NCBI GenBank assembly: GCA_021399435.1
Contig: JAJTUP010000006.1
Coordinates: 1,674,001-1,738,000 of the forward strand
Length of the DNA: 64,000 nucleotides
Reading direction: 5' to 3'
Source: Diaporthe sp. PMI_573
Lineage: Eukaryota; Ascomycota; Sordariomycetes; Diaporthales; Diaporthaceae
The position numbers were made by a program, and so were the translations under genes. Positions 35,407 through 46,919 of this stretch are shown here, piece after piece. Each line of letters opens with the position of its first letter. Within the stretch, counting starts at the first letter, position 1. Below the pieces are notes generated by a model, which saw only the letters and a program-made list of their open reading frames with translations, made no database searches and was not told the DNA's origin.

Positions 35407-37674
35407 TCAGTCCTCCTCCGCCAGACCAGTCAAGCCACCAGCAAGGCCGTGCATCCTCCGCCCGAGGAGGTCGTCCGAGCTGGCCAGCCTGTTAAGCGAG
35501 TCCTTCTTGGCGCGGCCGTTGGCCCTCCTCTTCCCCTTCCTGTCCGGGCTCTCGCCATCTGCCTCGCCGTCGTTGGCCTTCTGTGTCTCGACAGCTGCAG
35601 CGTCCTTGCCGTTGGTCTTGACCCCATTAGACGCCGACTTGCCCCTCGCCCTGGTCATCCCGATCTCCAGCAGCCCCTCGTCGCCACTCGACTCAGCCCG
35701 CATGTGGTGCCTTCCCGAGCTCTCGGCCGCCTTCTTGACCATGCGCCGCCGGTTCTCGCGCTCGCGCTTTTCGCTCGACGCGAACGCTTCCTCGATCCAC
35801 CCGGCGGAGCGGTCGATGAGCTTCCACGCCGGTGGGTAGATGGTCGGGAACTGTAGGAACCCGTGCGACGTGCCCGGTATCAGGTTCACCTCGGCCACGT
35901 CTTTGTCATTGAATCCCGCAGCCAGGGCGTCCGACTCCATATAATCCAACCTTTGGCCTCCCGATGCGTACATGGCGGCCTTGACGCGGCGCAGGCGGCC
36001 GGCGAAAATGACAGTATCATCTACCAGGGGGTCACGCTCACCGGTCAGAAAGTATGTCTTTGGGAAGCGGGCGAGGAGCATGTCGGGGGCGAGTATAGGC
36101 GATAATAAGTAGTCTTGACTGAAATCCGGCCGGTTGTGCGGGCCGATGTACAATATGATCATGGCGCGCATCATTTCAGGGGCGAGGACACGATCATTGA
36201 AGTAGGACAGCATGGAGGACATTGCCAGCCTTGTCTGAAGCGGCTCTGAATGATACGAGGTACTGCCAGCCCGCTTGCTGACGGCCGGCGATTCTGGTTG
36301 CGATGATCGACGTGTTTTACTCCACTTGGTCGGGGTTGCGTGGGCGTATTCCGGCTGCGGCGTGCGAGTTCCTTCCGAGTTCGCCAGCTGCCTGGTCTCT
36401 GTATCACCATCCTCTGGCGGGTGGACCACATATTTTGGCGAATCGTGCTCGTCGTCAGAGTGGTGCGGTGTTCCGACGAGGTTGTTGTATTGCATGCTCT
36501 TGCGGCGAGCAATGGCCTTGTTGGTTGATCGCATTCTCCGGTCTTGGATCAAGGCCATTTGCTCGTCGGACATCCAGTTTCCAATGTTCATGTCGAGTCC
36601 CGGATAGAATAGAACCAAACCGTCAGGTATCGGCAGGCCGGCCTGCCCCTGAAAGTGGCTCGAGGGGAAGAGCCCGCCTTCGATGATCATCAAAGTCATG
36701 GCGGTCGCAAGATTGCCCCCAGCACTGTCGCCGGTGACAACGACCTTGGGGGTCTCCTTGCCAGACATTCCGATGCAGCGCCCGCGAGTCTTCATGAGGG
36801 TGGCATAGACATCATAGCACTCGTTCAATGCGTACGGGAACGGGTATTCTGGCGCCTTATGATAATCTATGCTGAGCACAGGAAGGCCCGTCTTGGACGC
36901 CCACGAGAGCAATTTGTCATCGTTGCAGCGCGGATCCATGGCTACGAAACCGCCTCCTGGCAGGTCCAGCACGACCCTGTTTTGGTGCTCAAGTTCTGAC
37001 AGTGGCCCGTCGAAATACAGCCAGGCTGAGACAGGCTCCTTGTAGTCGCTGGTGGACGGCCTCGGGATGCGGATAGCGCGCGGGGGCCAGCGGGAATATC
37101 GAGGGCGCATGAGCTTCTGGAAGAAGTCGATGTATGGGCTGATGCCCTTGTTCCAGCTGATCCTCAGGTGCTCAACAGTCAGATTTGATCGAACCTTGCG
37201 CACCTTCTCGTCTGCCTTTTCTGCAGCAAATAGGTAGAAGATTGAGAAGACGACGCTCGACAAGTCCCTCAGCCACTTGGACTTGATCTTCATGGCGGTC
37301 CAAAACCCGGCGTCAAGAGCAGTCAAGATCCAAGTGGCTCGGAAGTAGGCCGGATCGTACATGTTGGATAGCGGCTCTGGGCTGGCCAGGCCGACCAGGG
37401 TACTGAAGTTGCGGCCAGCATAGAGAAATGTCATGGTTACGACGACAATTTGCCATGCCGACAGCTTCCTGGAACAGAGCTTCGAGTAGAGTCGCACAAG
37501 TGGAGGGCCGTGTTTATGGCCTCTGCTCTAGTGTCAGGCAAGGACCGAGATGCTTGATGGAGGAACCAGGGAGACGACATACTTGAAAAGGTATGCGAAC
37601 CAGAAGGCAAGCACGGCCAGGACCTGAAGTCTTCGCGACTTGGCAGACGGCCGTCCCAAGACATGGTCTATCAT
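35407..37674 (-). CDS. Membrane-anchored alpha/beta hydrolase, hormone-sensitive lipase type
   Basis: Two exons, 37674-37583 and 37525-35407. The 57-nt intron (GTATGT donor) must use the acceptor TAGAG at 37526 to keep frame, giving LFNRGHKHGPPLVRLYSK. The product is 736 residues. A hydrophobic segment at about 15-30 (LQVLAVLAFWFAYLF) and another near 50 (IVVVTMTFLYAG) suggest ER membrane anchoring. The catalytic domain starts near 200 with LDLPGGGFVAMDP (oxyanion loop), then SIDYHKAPEYPFPYAL and GDSAGGNLA (nucleophile Ser 298). A 130-residue disordered insert follows, then GERDPLVDD (Asp 529) and GTSHGFLQFP (His 585). The C-terminus is basic and charged. The family includes steryl acetyl hydrolase Say1 and other lipid deacetylases; the substrate here is unknown. 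The full triad is present, so activity is likely. Divergent from ARG8. Confidence 0.87.
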
Positions 37675-38509
37675 GGTGTGTGATACTTGGATGCTGCGTC
37701 TAGACCCATGCGATTTTGGATATCTCCCAGGACGTGTGAGCCTTGAACCCGGCTCCCGGCTGTTCGGGTTTCGCAAGACAATATGGCCAAGAAGGACGGA
37801 GTGTGCGATATATTGAGGGCTAGATTCTCAGTGGTAAGTGGTACGCGCAGTCAAACGCGCAGTCAAACAGCATTCAGGTAGGCCGCAAGCCGGCGCATCT
37901 GGCCATGCCTGGCACCGGACGAGAGTCGGGGTGGCGGTTGCGGGTGTCGATGTGGCCAGACGGCACGAGGTGGTACTCTGGTATAGCAATAAGGAATATT
38001 GTGATAACGGCCAAGGGAAGGTAAGGAAATAAACAAACAGGCCGAATGACAACGATAAAGATGTCGAGAAGGTCAGGTGAGGATGATGATGCTTCGGCCC
38101 GGAGGACCTGGGACGTCAGACGGACACCGAAGGCTGGGGGACTGGGATTGGTGAGTGTGGTTTGGCATGTGACTGTGACTGTGGCAGGAAGGGAGCGAGA
38201 CCCATACTCGACCAAGCCTCCGTAGTGCCTGTCTGACGACACCGTCTTTTTGGAACTACCCGCCCCTGAATGAACCTGGTGTGCCCTGCATCCAAAGCCA
38301 TTGGGCTCGGCTCTCGGCGCCCACTGTCTACTGTGGTGTAGTGTTAGTAGTCAGGTGGTTGAGAAGTGACAGACACAAATAGGCCATCAATGATTGATCG
38401 AGGACTTGTGGGATCGCCGTCGTCTCTTTCCGTCCTGGCATGTGACGATGACAACCTTGGAAACGGCGTGTCAGGTCCGGATGGCGCCCGAGTCAGTTGT
38501 GCCTCGTAC

Positions 38510-38606
38510 ATAGCTACCTACCTACCTAGCTACCTACCTAGCTACCTACCCAGGTAGGTAGGTAGGTACGTAGGCAGTGTACTGTACCTGTACCTGTACC
38601 TAGTCT
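38510..38606. repeat. TACC/CTAC repeat block with TAGG inverted half
   Basis: CTACCTACCTAGCTAC units on the left are followed by GGTAGGTAGGTAGGTA on the right, so the block can fold back on itself; CTGTACCTGTACC units follow. Same motif family as at 6.2, 21.6 and 48.4 kb. Confidence 0.88.
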
Positions 38607-39063
38607 GGCCGTTGCGATGGCCCCTGCCGAACCGACAGTCTGGTCCCAGCCGAAGCACCCGGCCGACTATAATAGTGCTGTGGCCCAGGAAAATGGTCAC
38701 AATAAACAACAAGAGCTCAGAGAGTGTGGCGTCAATCGCCATTGCAGGCCGGCTGGGAACTCCCCAGGCCGTCTCCACCACCACCGACCTCGGTGGCGAC
38801 ACTGAGACGGGCCTGCTCACTCGGGCTGGGCAGCGGATCCGGGGCTCCTGGGGCTACGGTAATGCGGCCCTTCAGGATGGGTCTTGGGGAGGCAGCTCCC
38901 CGCCTGGGGTTACCCTGACTCCTCCAAGAAAATTTCACCAGGGACCGCTATCGGGGTTGCCCAGCTGCAGATAACCCTCATATGCTCGACTCATCTATGA
39001 GTGATGCGCCCTCAAGCTTCACACTGCATCGCTCGCGACGTCTACCGTGCCTCAGCTCGGCAT

Positions 39064-39070
39064 TGACTCA
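39064..39070 (+). promoter_or_regulatory. Putative CPC1/Gcn4 binding site TGACTCA
   Basis: A perfect TGACTCA lies 103 nt before the ARG8 start. A weaker TGACTCC occurs at 38916. Arginine biosynthetic genes are known targets of general amino-acid control (Gcn4 in yeast, CPC1 in filamentous fungi), which binds TGA(C/G)TCA. Function here is inferred from sequence and position. Confidence 0.6.
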
Positions 39071-39172
39071 CTCACTCGTCCCTACAAGAACCAAAGTCGA
39101 AGCCTCTGGGCCTTCCCACCCACACCTCCCCTCCTCACCCACAACCCACACTCATCCCAGGGCATCTTCGAT

Positions 39173-40700
39173 ATGGCTTTTCGGGCTCGAATCCACAGGG
39201 CCGCGGCCGGACTTGCTGCTCGCCCTTGTCGCCCTTCCTCTTTCTCCTCCTCCTCCTCCTCCTCCTCCTACTCCTACTCCTACTCCATACCGGCCAGGTT
39301 GCGCCCCTACTCCCAAGCTGCCCCAGCCAGCAACCTGGGCCCGCATGTCCAGCAAAACATAGCCGTGAGCCTATGCCGTGTCACGGAGCTTCGACTGGCT
39401 CGTCGCTAACACACACCCCTTCCCCCAACAGAGAGATGCCAGCCTACCGAACCCAGACCCCGCCGCCGACTCGCCCAGTGCCGCCATGGTAGACGGTCAT
39501 GCTCCCTACATGGTCGCCACCTACGCCCGCCCCCCGCCAGTCTTCGTTCAGGGCGAGGGCTCTTACCTGTGGGACGTTGAGAACAGGCGATACCTCGACT
39601 TCACATCCGGCATCGCTGTCAATGCCCTGGGACACTGCGACCCCGAGTTCGCCAGGATAATTGCAGATCAGGCAAAGACCCTCGTCCACGCCTCTAATCT
39701 CTACTACAACCCCTGGACCGGTGCCCTCTCCAAGCTTCTCGTCGAGAAGACCCTCGAATCTGGCTCCATGCGCGACGCCGCTTCCGTCTTCGTCTGCAAC
39801 TCAGGCTCCGAGGCCAACGAGGCTGGCATCAAGTTCGCCCGCAAGGTTGGCAAGATCCTCGACCCTTCTGGCGCCAAGCACGAGTTCGTTTCCTTCAACA
39901 ACTCCTTCCACGGCCGGACCATGGGCAGCCTCTCGGCAACGCCCAATCCCAAGTACCAGCAGCCCTTCTCTCCCATGGTACCCGGCTTCAAGTACGGGGA
40001 CTACAACGACATCTCTGCCATCAACGATCTCGTGACGGAAAAGACATGCGGTGTCTTAATCGAGCCCATCCAGGGTGAGGGTGGTGTTCAAGTGGCTAGC
40101 GACGACTTCCTGGTGGCCCTGGCCCGGCGGTGCAGAGAGGTTGGGGCTGTCTTGCATTATGACGAGATCCAGTGCGGTCTGTCGCGGACTGGCACGTTCT
40201 GGGCCCATGGCAAGCTGCCCAAGGAGGCTCACCCGGACATCTTGACCACGGCCAAAGCGCTAGGGAACGGCTTCCCCATCGGCGCTGTACTCGTGAGCAA
40301 GGATGTGGCCGACAAGATCAAGGTGGGCGACCACGGTACTACTTTCGGCGGCAACCCTCTTGCGTGTCGTCTGGCACATTACATCGTCAACAGACTCGCA
40401 GATCCCGCCCTGCAACAAGACGTAGTAGCCAAGGGAGCCGTCTTTGCCAGCGGTTTCAAACAGCTGCGGTCCAAGTACCCGGAGCTGATCACCGAAATAC
40501 GAGGCCGTGGTTTGATACTCGGCCTACAGCTCACCGAGGACCCAACGCCCATCGTAAAGGCCGCCCGCGAGAGGGGACTCCTTGTGATCACGGCGGGCAC
40601 CAACACACTCCGGTTTGTGCCTCCATTGACCATCTCTGAGGCAGAGATTCAGGAGGGACTTCAAATCCTGGAGCAAGCAATTGCTGCTACTCGATCTTGA
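39173..40700 (+). CDS. ARG8: Acetylornithine aminotransferase, mitochondrial
   Basis: Two exons, 39173-39364 and 39432-40700, with a 67-nt intron (GTGAGC ... CCCCCAACAG). The product is 486 residues. The N-terminus MAFRARIHRAAAGLAARP is an Arg/Ala-rich mitochondrial presequence, followed by an unusual run of serines and Ser-Tyr repeats. The class III PLP aminotransferase domain runs from about 90: YLDFTSGIAVNALGH, VFVCNSGSEANEAGIKFAR, NSFHGRTMGSLSAT, LIEPIQGEGGV, HYDEIQCGLSRTGTFWAH, and the Schiff-base lysine in TTAKALGNGFPIGAVL (Lys 339). It converts N-acetylglutamate semialdehyde to N-acetylornithine with glutamate as amino donor, in the mitochondrial arginine pathway. Ornithine aminotransferase is the nearest alternative, but the presequence and EGGV pattern favour ARG8. 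Confidence 0.93.
39243..39286 (+). repeat. TCC/TCCTAC repeat coding for poly-Ser and Ser-Tyr in ARG8
   Basis: Eight or nine TCC units followed by three TACTCC units sit inside the first exon, between the basic presequence and the mature enzyme. The tract would be a mutable linker with little effect on catalysis. Confidence 0.88.
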
Positions 40701-41618
40701 ATGGCTTGGGCGATTTACGAGATCCGCTACGTATATCTCCAACCAGCAGCCAGATGACGCCGTTGAACCTGTATATATTTGCTTCAGCAGGGAGGAGTCC
40801 GGGTTTTAAAAGCCGACCGCCGTTTAGACACGCCGTATTGCACTTTCCTTTGATCCAATGCCCCCTTTCTGGCCTTCTTACCCGAAGTATTTTGATACCC
40901 AATCTTCTCATGAGCAAGATGGCATATATGAGATGGCCCACGTCCTACAGGAAAAATCAGCAATGAACCATAGAAATAAGAGAAAGGTGGTATAATTTCT
41001 CCCTTCTCTACTCATCCTATTCTTGTGAATGCCCCTTGTTCTGGCTTCGGAGGTGACCAACTTAAACATGCACTCCAGAGGCTGCAGCCAATCAGTGCAG
41101 TTCAGCCTACCAAGATCAAGTGATCACTAAGCCTCACAGCCAAGGCAGAGATGACGCTCAAGTCAAGTCAGCGATCCTTCTTGAGCCGCATGTACACTCT
41201 GAATGTCCTCAGAGCAATCATTGCGGAGTCCACTCACACTTTTCTCATGTTGACTTGAACAAACAAACAAACACTCCAAACAAATGCAGACATTTCCACA
41301 GAGCGTGCCCTTCTCGAATCCTGTCAAGGACCCCAACCCCATCCACCTTTTCATCCAGCCTTGAATCCCTCCTCCATGGTCACCCACGCATTGGGTACTT
41401 TTGTCACCGTCTCTTCTGACTAGCTTGGGCCAACGTTGACTTTGATGCCTTGACATGGGACAGACTTCATGAGCAGTCTTGGACCATGTTGGTAGCCCGT
41501 CTTGGCCCCCAACTGACTGTCATTTGTTTGAAGACACGACTCCTCGCCATCACCTGTACATCTACTCTCCGGGCGGCTGTTTTTCGTGGAGCCGAATTCT
41601 ATAGCAGCATCGTTCGTC
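40701..41618. other. Intergenic region between ARG8 and the F-box-like gene
   Basis: About 0.9 kb with the ARG8 3' UTR and the next promoter. No gene or repeat of note. Confidence 0.6.
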
Positions 41619-44109
41619 ATGGAACAACTGCCCTCGTATCAGGATGCTACTGGCAAGAAGCAATGGCTCGAGCTGGTGGCACCCTACATCGATCCCTCGG
41701 ATTATCAAAGCCTGTGCTGCGTGTCCAAGCAATTCCACAGCCTTTTTGCCCCACGAGCGTGGAAGGATCCTCTTGCCGTCGTGCGCACGTTGAATCGTGA
41801 TACCGCCTATGGTAAGTAACCCACCCGTTGATTGCTTCTCGTTTGGAATTAGAGTGGTTGACATGTCTCAACAAGACTACCGTTGGTACTCGAGATTCCT
41901 TGCCCGTATACGGCAGGTGGACACCTCAACGGCGTCGATGGTGGCCATAATGGATTTTCGTGGCTTCGCTCCTACTCCTGGGCTGGAAGAATACCAAGAT
42001 GCATACAATAAGAGTTTTCAGGAGCTCGCCACTCGGCTCCCCAACCTGCGCTGCTTGTTGCTTGATGGACATCCGCAACTAAACCTCTCCATGCTATCTA
42101 AGCATGCGTTCCGGTCGAGAACTGCCGATTCTTTGGACAAGATCCACCTCATCAGCATTGCTAATTGTGGAACATCGCTCCCGACAAGGTTCTTTGGCAG
42201 CCGGTGGCTTGGTGGCTTGGTCTACCTCGACATGTCGAACACCCCTGGGACCCTTGGAAACCAAGCAGCGCTAATCCCTCACGACCTACCGCACCTTCGC
42301 ATCCTAAAGCTCAGCAGAAAGAACCTGACTGACTCAACTGCTGGTGCGATCGTGCGCGAATTCGGCACACGGTTATGGAGCCTGGACGTTTCCGGGAATG
42401 GTCTGGCGGACAATTTTCTCAACGTGCTCTTGGAATATAGCCTGCCTACCTACTCAAACGCTAGGCTACAGTCAGACGATCATTTCGACATCGAAGGACG
42501 AATAAGACCAGTCGTGGAGACTGGTCACCCCCGTGCCAACCATGGGCTTCATTTCGTCGACGAGTCTCTGTGGAGCGCGACATTTTCGTCTGCTGACCGA
42601 TACCTTGCGGATTCCCCCGTTTACGGCGCTGTGGATGACTATTCCATCGACGAACAAGGTCAAGTCAGGTTGCGTGGCCGTTCTAGGGGACGAGAACGCA
42701 TCAGAGGCGACTCGGCAGAGGACGCGGTCAGGGTGCTGGCAGGTGCTCAAGGGGAAGGACTACCCGATGCATTACACCCTCAACACCAACAACTTCACTG
42801 GCCGCCTCCACAGGCAGGCACCACGCATTTGCATCTCAACGAGCTTAGTCTCAGCGCATCTGCCGTGAAGCGTTTTCTCAGCGAGTCTCCTGGTTACATT
42901 GAACACTTCGAATGCGACCGGACATCGCTGCGGACTCACCATATTTCTGCCTGGCAGAGCAAAGCACCGTTCCTATCCAAAGCCGCCACCTTGTACGCCC
43001 TCCCAGGAGCTGCGTACCTCTTTCGCCCTGTCATATCGTCAAATCTGCGCGTGCTCAAGGTCCACCACTCCTTGATCACCAACACCCCGACTCTCGAATC
43101 TCGCAGCACCGGCGAGTTGACCAACTTGTGGTTGGCCGAGACATACATGCGCGATAGGCTCGACCTCGCCTACCCACAGACATATGTACCGGACATGAAC
43201 CCGCGCCTGTATTCACTCACCATCTCAATGATCCCGCGGTATTCGACTGGCATCGTGGCCCGACGACTGACCGAGTTCTTGCGCCTTGTCGCTAATCAGG
43301 AGCAAGTGATCGACGCCACAAGAGCCTCGGTGCCCTTCCGAGGGCCGCCGGTATTGCAGGGTCTCCGCCACATCCGACTAGAGTTTGCACCAGACGCCAA
43401 GGAGGAGCTCAGTTCTCTCGATGACGAGACTGATGATTTAGACTCGGCAGCGGTGCTAGAACAGGGGACAGAGGCGTTCTCGTTTTTCGGCGAGAGCTCG
43501 TGGGACCCATCATCTTCTCCCGTCACGTCCAGAGTGACGCAACAGGCGACTGAGGCCGCAGGAATAGAAGGTGTCGGCACCAAGGACAAGGCGCTCTCCA
43601 CCACCGAGAACCAAATAAGCGACTACCCCTTCAACAAGGCGAGAGACGAGCAGGTCAGCTTCACCATCACCGCAGGTGGCGACGACAACAAGCCCCTCAA
43701 GCTCGTCTCAGTCTGGATCGGGTCCGGTGTCATCAGCCCGAAGAACCCACCCGCCGTCAACGAGTACATGAGGAACGTCTGCGATGCGGCCAACCGCGCG
43801 AGCATCTGCCCAGCGACGCCCTGCCATGTCACCGCCGGCGTGCCGCCGGGCTCGCTCATCTTCGAGCGCGCGTGGGAATTGATCATGCTTCCCGCGGCCG
43901 CCACGAAAGTCAGGCTGCCCACCAAGGCAGAGCTGCGGGCCATGGAGGACGTGGTGGCGCGGGTCAAGGCCTTCCGGCTGGAGTCGCGGCGGGAGTACGC
44001 CGCGCTCGACCCCGGACGCCGCCACTTCGGTGGGCACGAGTACTGGCGGGGCCGGCTGGAGCTCGTGCTACCGCAGGCACGGATACACTCTTCGGATTAC
44101 TGGAGGTAG
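41619..44109 (+). CDS. F-box/leucine-rich-repeat-like protein of unknown function
   Basis: Two exons, 41619-41811 and 41876-44109, with a 64-nt intron (GTAAGT ... CAAG); 808 residues. The N-terminus (LVAPYIDPSDYQSLCCVSKQ, then FHSLFAPRAWKDPLAVV) resembles an F-box: a helical segment with SLCCVSK and a Trp. From about 100 to 260 there are leucine-rich-repeat-like segments (LRCLLLDGHPQLNLSML, LGGLVYLDMSNT, LRILKLSRKNLTD, LWSLDVSGNGL). A disordered acidic region near 560-620 separates a conserved-looking C-terminal part (SVWIGSGVISPKNPPAVNEY, YWRGRLELVLPQARI). If the F-box is real, it would be a substrate receptor of an SCF ubiquitin ligase, with the LRR part reading the substrate. The call is tentative; no substrate or named relative is recognised. 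Confidence 0.75.
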
Positions 44110-45692
44110 ATCGGTTTCAGCTTTGTCGGGCTCTAGGAGTCAAGAAGTTCTTTTGTCTCTATGTGTGATGCACCAGTCTAGTCTTGAATCTGTTCCGTTC
44201 TGGTGAATGTTATCTCATTGTAGATATTCACCACTATCCACCGCCACAGTGCGAGAGCAATTCTTGCTGACAAGCACACCTATCGAGGCTTGTGTCAAAT
44301 GAAAGGAGGGAATTTCGCGATTCCAGCCAACGTCTACAGCCCTCGGACAATGATAGATCACAGTGGATACAACGCCGATGTCATCGATAGCCGAGACTCG
44401 GATTAGGTCTAAAAGGCCGCCAGAACACCACGCGACCTGCGATAGGGGTGATATCAGCGCTTAGACGTACGCGTAATCGGCTGACGACTCGGGGAATCCG
44501 CCCAGCGGGAGACACCCACCTGCGCGGGACTCTCGTGCCATTTCTGGCAGAAGAAGCCTATTCACGAGATAGCCGAGACATAGGTCCCCTCCATACCACA
44601 TCTTGAAGTCCCTGGAGAAAACACAGGGTACCACGAACGAGGCCCAACTGATCCACGATGACCCCGTTGTTGATTTCTTGGGAAGACCATTCTCTTGTGA
44701 GAAAGGAAAGGGAAGGACTTAGGAAAGAGCCACTTGGACACTGGGGGACGAATAGCGCAACGGCCGACATGATGTCCAAGCAGTGCGTTCGTACACCGCC
44801 GCCCCGCCCCGCTGGCAGCGGAGGGGGGCCCCTAGTTTGACTCATTCGTTCGACCGGTTTGGCTCGCATTACTTGGTCCTTGCTCTGTCCGTATTCAAGA
44901 TGCGCTGGGTGGGGTGGGCTGGCGGAGGCTGTTGCTCCCCCCTTTGATTGCCTGGCCCGAGCACGAGAGTGGAAATCCACGCACATGTAGCGCGTGTCAG
45001 TCCGTTGAAGAGGTCGCAAGAAATACGGTGGTGGGTGCGATTGGTATCATGGGACGGCATTTGGGTGTGCCGCTTTCAATTTTTAGTCTTTAGCCCTCTC
45101 TACGACCCTTTTTGTGTGTTCTTTGTACCTGAAGAGTATTTACTTGTTGCTTGTCGCCACCGAGGCTGTATTTGATAACAGAGGGCTATTTCCTATGATC
45201 ACAGTCAAATAGATCAGATCATGCAAATGTATGTTCTCGAATCAACCTCATGAGTATCGCTGTATCCAATTTTCATTCGTGGCATAAAGTCATCGTGGTT
45301 TGTTGGTGTCTGAGACTCGAGGATACCCCCAAAAATCTGACATCGAGCAAGAACAATCAACCTCTTCAGGTGTTCTGCAACCTTGCTCTGATATACAGAC
45401 CTCGCCACCTAGCTATGATGTTGGTGAGAGCCTTGCACCCCCACCGTTGAAATGTCCTTTCTTAGTCCGCCACGGACCCAAAAGAATCGAAGAAGTAAAA
45501 TCTTTTATATGTACAAGAAGTGAAGCAGCTTTTGAGCCCCGACTTTGGGGTCTAGGTATCTCCAAGATCCGTCCATCCCTGATCACCACAAAACCAAACC
45601 CGAGTCTAGGAGCTCGTTCGAACGCCAGTGACCCTTCGAAACAGAGAAAAGTGTCAAAATCAGAAGATGCCGGTGAGCCAGCGGCTGGACAA
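44110..45692. other. Convergent intergenic region
   Basis: About 1.6 kb between two stop codons; no supported gene. The half near 45100-45450 is more AT-rich than its surroundings, as expected for a 3' UTR. Confidence 0.55.
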
Positions 45693-46919
45693 TCAGGAGC
45701 CGTAAGCAAAGGTGTTGCCGTAGCTGCTGGCGGAGGTGCCGGTGACCAGGGAGCCGTCAGCGACGTAGAAGTACGAGTACCTCTCAACGAAGCTGTAGGT
45801 AGAGTCGTTATCAAGAGCGTCTTGGACCTCCTCGAGGAACGAGGAGATGGTGGCGTCGTCGGCTCCCGTGGGGGCGAACTCGGTGATCCAGACAGTCTTG
45901 TCGGTTCCGCATGCCTCGTGGACCTGGGTGACATAGTTGAGGAAGTTGGCGCTGTCCGCTGGGGAGTACCAGTGGGCGGCGCAGAAGTCGAACTGGCACT
46001 GGCCGTTGCACGCGCTGACCCACTGCTTGAGCCAGCTCACGCCCTCGCCGTCTGTCCCGCTGTTGGTGATGGCGGGGGAGCCGAGTCGGACTGAGCCTGC
46101 GTGGGGGGTCAGATACTGGATGTAAGCGGAAGCAGCGCTGGCCGGGTCCATGTTGGCCTGGCCCGTGTTGTCGGGCTCGTTGAAGCCAAGGAAGTTCTTG
46201 GCCCCGTTGCTGATAGCAGTCTTGGCGTTGGAGTCCCAGGTGGATATAAAGTCCTCCCTGTTGCTCCACAGCATGGGAACGTACTCCAGGGAGCTATCGA
46301 CTTCGTCCAGCCCGTCGCTCACCTGGCCCCAGTTGTAAGCCCAGCTGATCTTACTGCCGTCGCCAATCAGGGGGGAGACCAGGCTGGCGACATTGTAGGC
46401 GGCACCACGCTTGGTGGTGGAAGAGGAGGCCACAGCAGGCGTGGCTGCGGCCGCAGCCGAAGACGAAGACGTCGAAGGTGCTGCGGCAACGGCCGCAACA
46501 TCAGGGGTCTCGAAAGCCTGGGATGGGGTGGCAGGAGACGGGGAAACAACGCTGGTGGCCAACGTGGTAGGGGCCGGGCTTGGTGAGGGGGTGGGAGTTG
46601 CGACGATGACGGGGGCCGACGACGAAGAGGAAGAGGAAGAAGGAGCCGCGGGCTGGGCGGCGCTGGGCACCTCGGGAGTAGCCTCCACAGCAGCCGAGCT
46701 GGAGGAGGAGGAAGAAGCCTCGACGACAGGAACCGCGGTGGTTGGCTGGTTGGGGTCGACAGTGACGGTGACCCAGTCAATATCAGTGACGGTCTCGGTG
46801 GTCTCGTAGATGAGAGCACGCTTCTGCTCGTGGCCGTGGCGGTGACGGTGGTTCACAGCAAGGGCACCGTTGCTGGCGAGCGCAGCCGAGGCGAGCGCGA
46901 AGCAGGTCTTGGTGAGCAT
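45693..46919 (-). CDS. Secreted GH128-family glucanase-like protein (Asl1 type)
   Basis: Single exon, 408 residues. Residues 1 to about 21 are a signal peptide (FALASAALASNGALA), followed by a His-rich stretch and EQKR, a Kex2-type site. A Ser/Thr/Ala/Pro-rich linker from about 55 to 165 is probably heavily O-mannosylated. A second KR lies directly before the catalytic domain (TTKRGAAYN). The domain (about 171-408) has the GH128 pattern: SWAYNWGQ, YVPMLWSN, FLGFNEPDN (putative acid/base Glu near 247), FCAAHWYSP and VWITEFAPTGA (putative nucleophile Glu near 346). GH128 members are endo-beta-1,3-glucanases or glucan-binding wall proteins; fission yeast Asl1 is the name-giver. Both expected glutamates are present. 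No GPI signal is seen. A role in cell-wall remodelling is inferred. Confidence 0.9.
   Translation of the reverse strand: MLTKTCFALASAALASNGALAVNHRHRHGHEQKRALIYETTETVTDIDWVTVTVDPNQPTTAVPVVEASSSSSSSAAVEATPEVPSAAQPAAPSSSSSSSSAPVIVATPTPSPSPAPTTLATSVVSPSPATPSQAFETPDVAAVAAAPSTSSSSAAAAATPAVASSSTTKRGAAYNVASLVSPLIGDGSKISWAYNWGQVSDGLDEVDSSLEYVPMLWSNREDFISTWDSNAKTAISNGAKNFLGFNEPDNTGQANMDPASAASAYIQYLTPHAGSVRLGSPAITNSGTDGEGVSWLKQWVSACNGQCQFDFCAAHWYSPADSANFLNYVTQVHEACGTDKTVWITEFAPTGADDATISSFLEEVQDALDNDSTYSFVERYSYFYVADGSLVTGTSASSYGNTFAYGS

Larger units (their letters stand above)
37675..39172. promoter_or_regulatory. Divergent promoter region between the esterase gene and ARG8
   Basis: About 1.5 kb between two start codons facing away from each other. 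It holds a 12-bp direct repeat (CGCGCAGTCAAA twice at 37844-37867), a long TACC/TAGG repeat block at 38510-38606, and a TGACTCA element close to ARG8. Confidence 0.7.
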
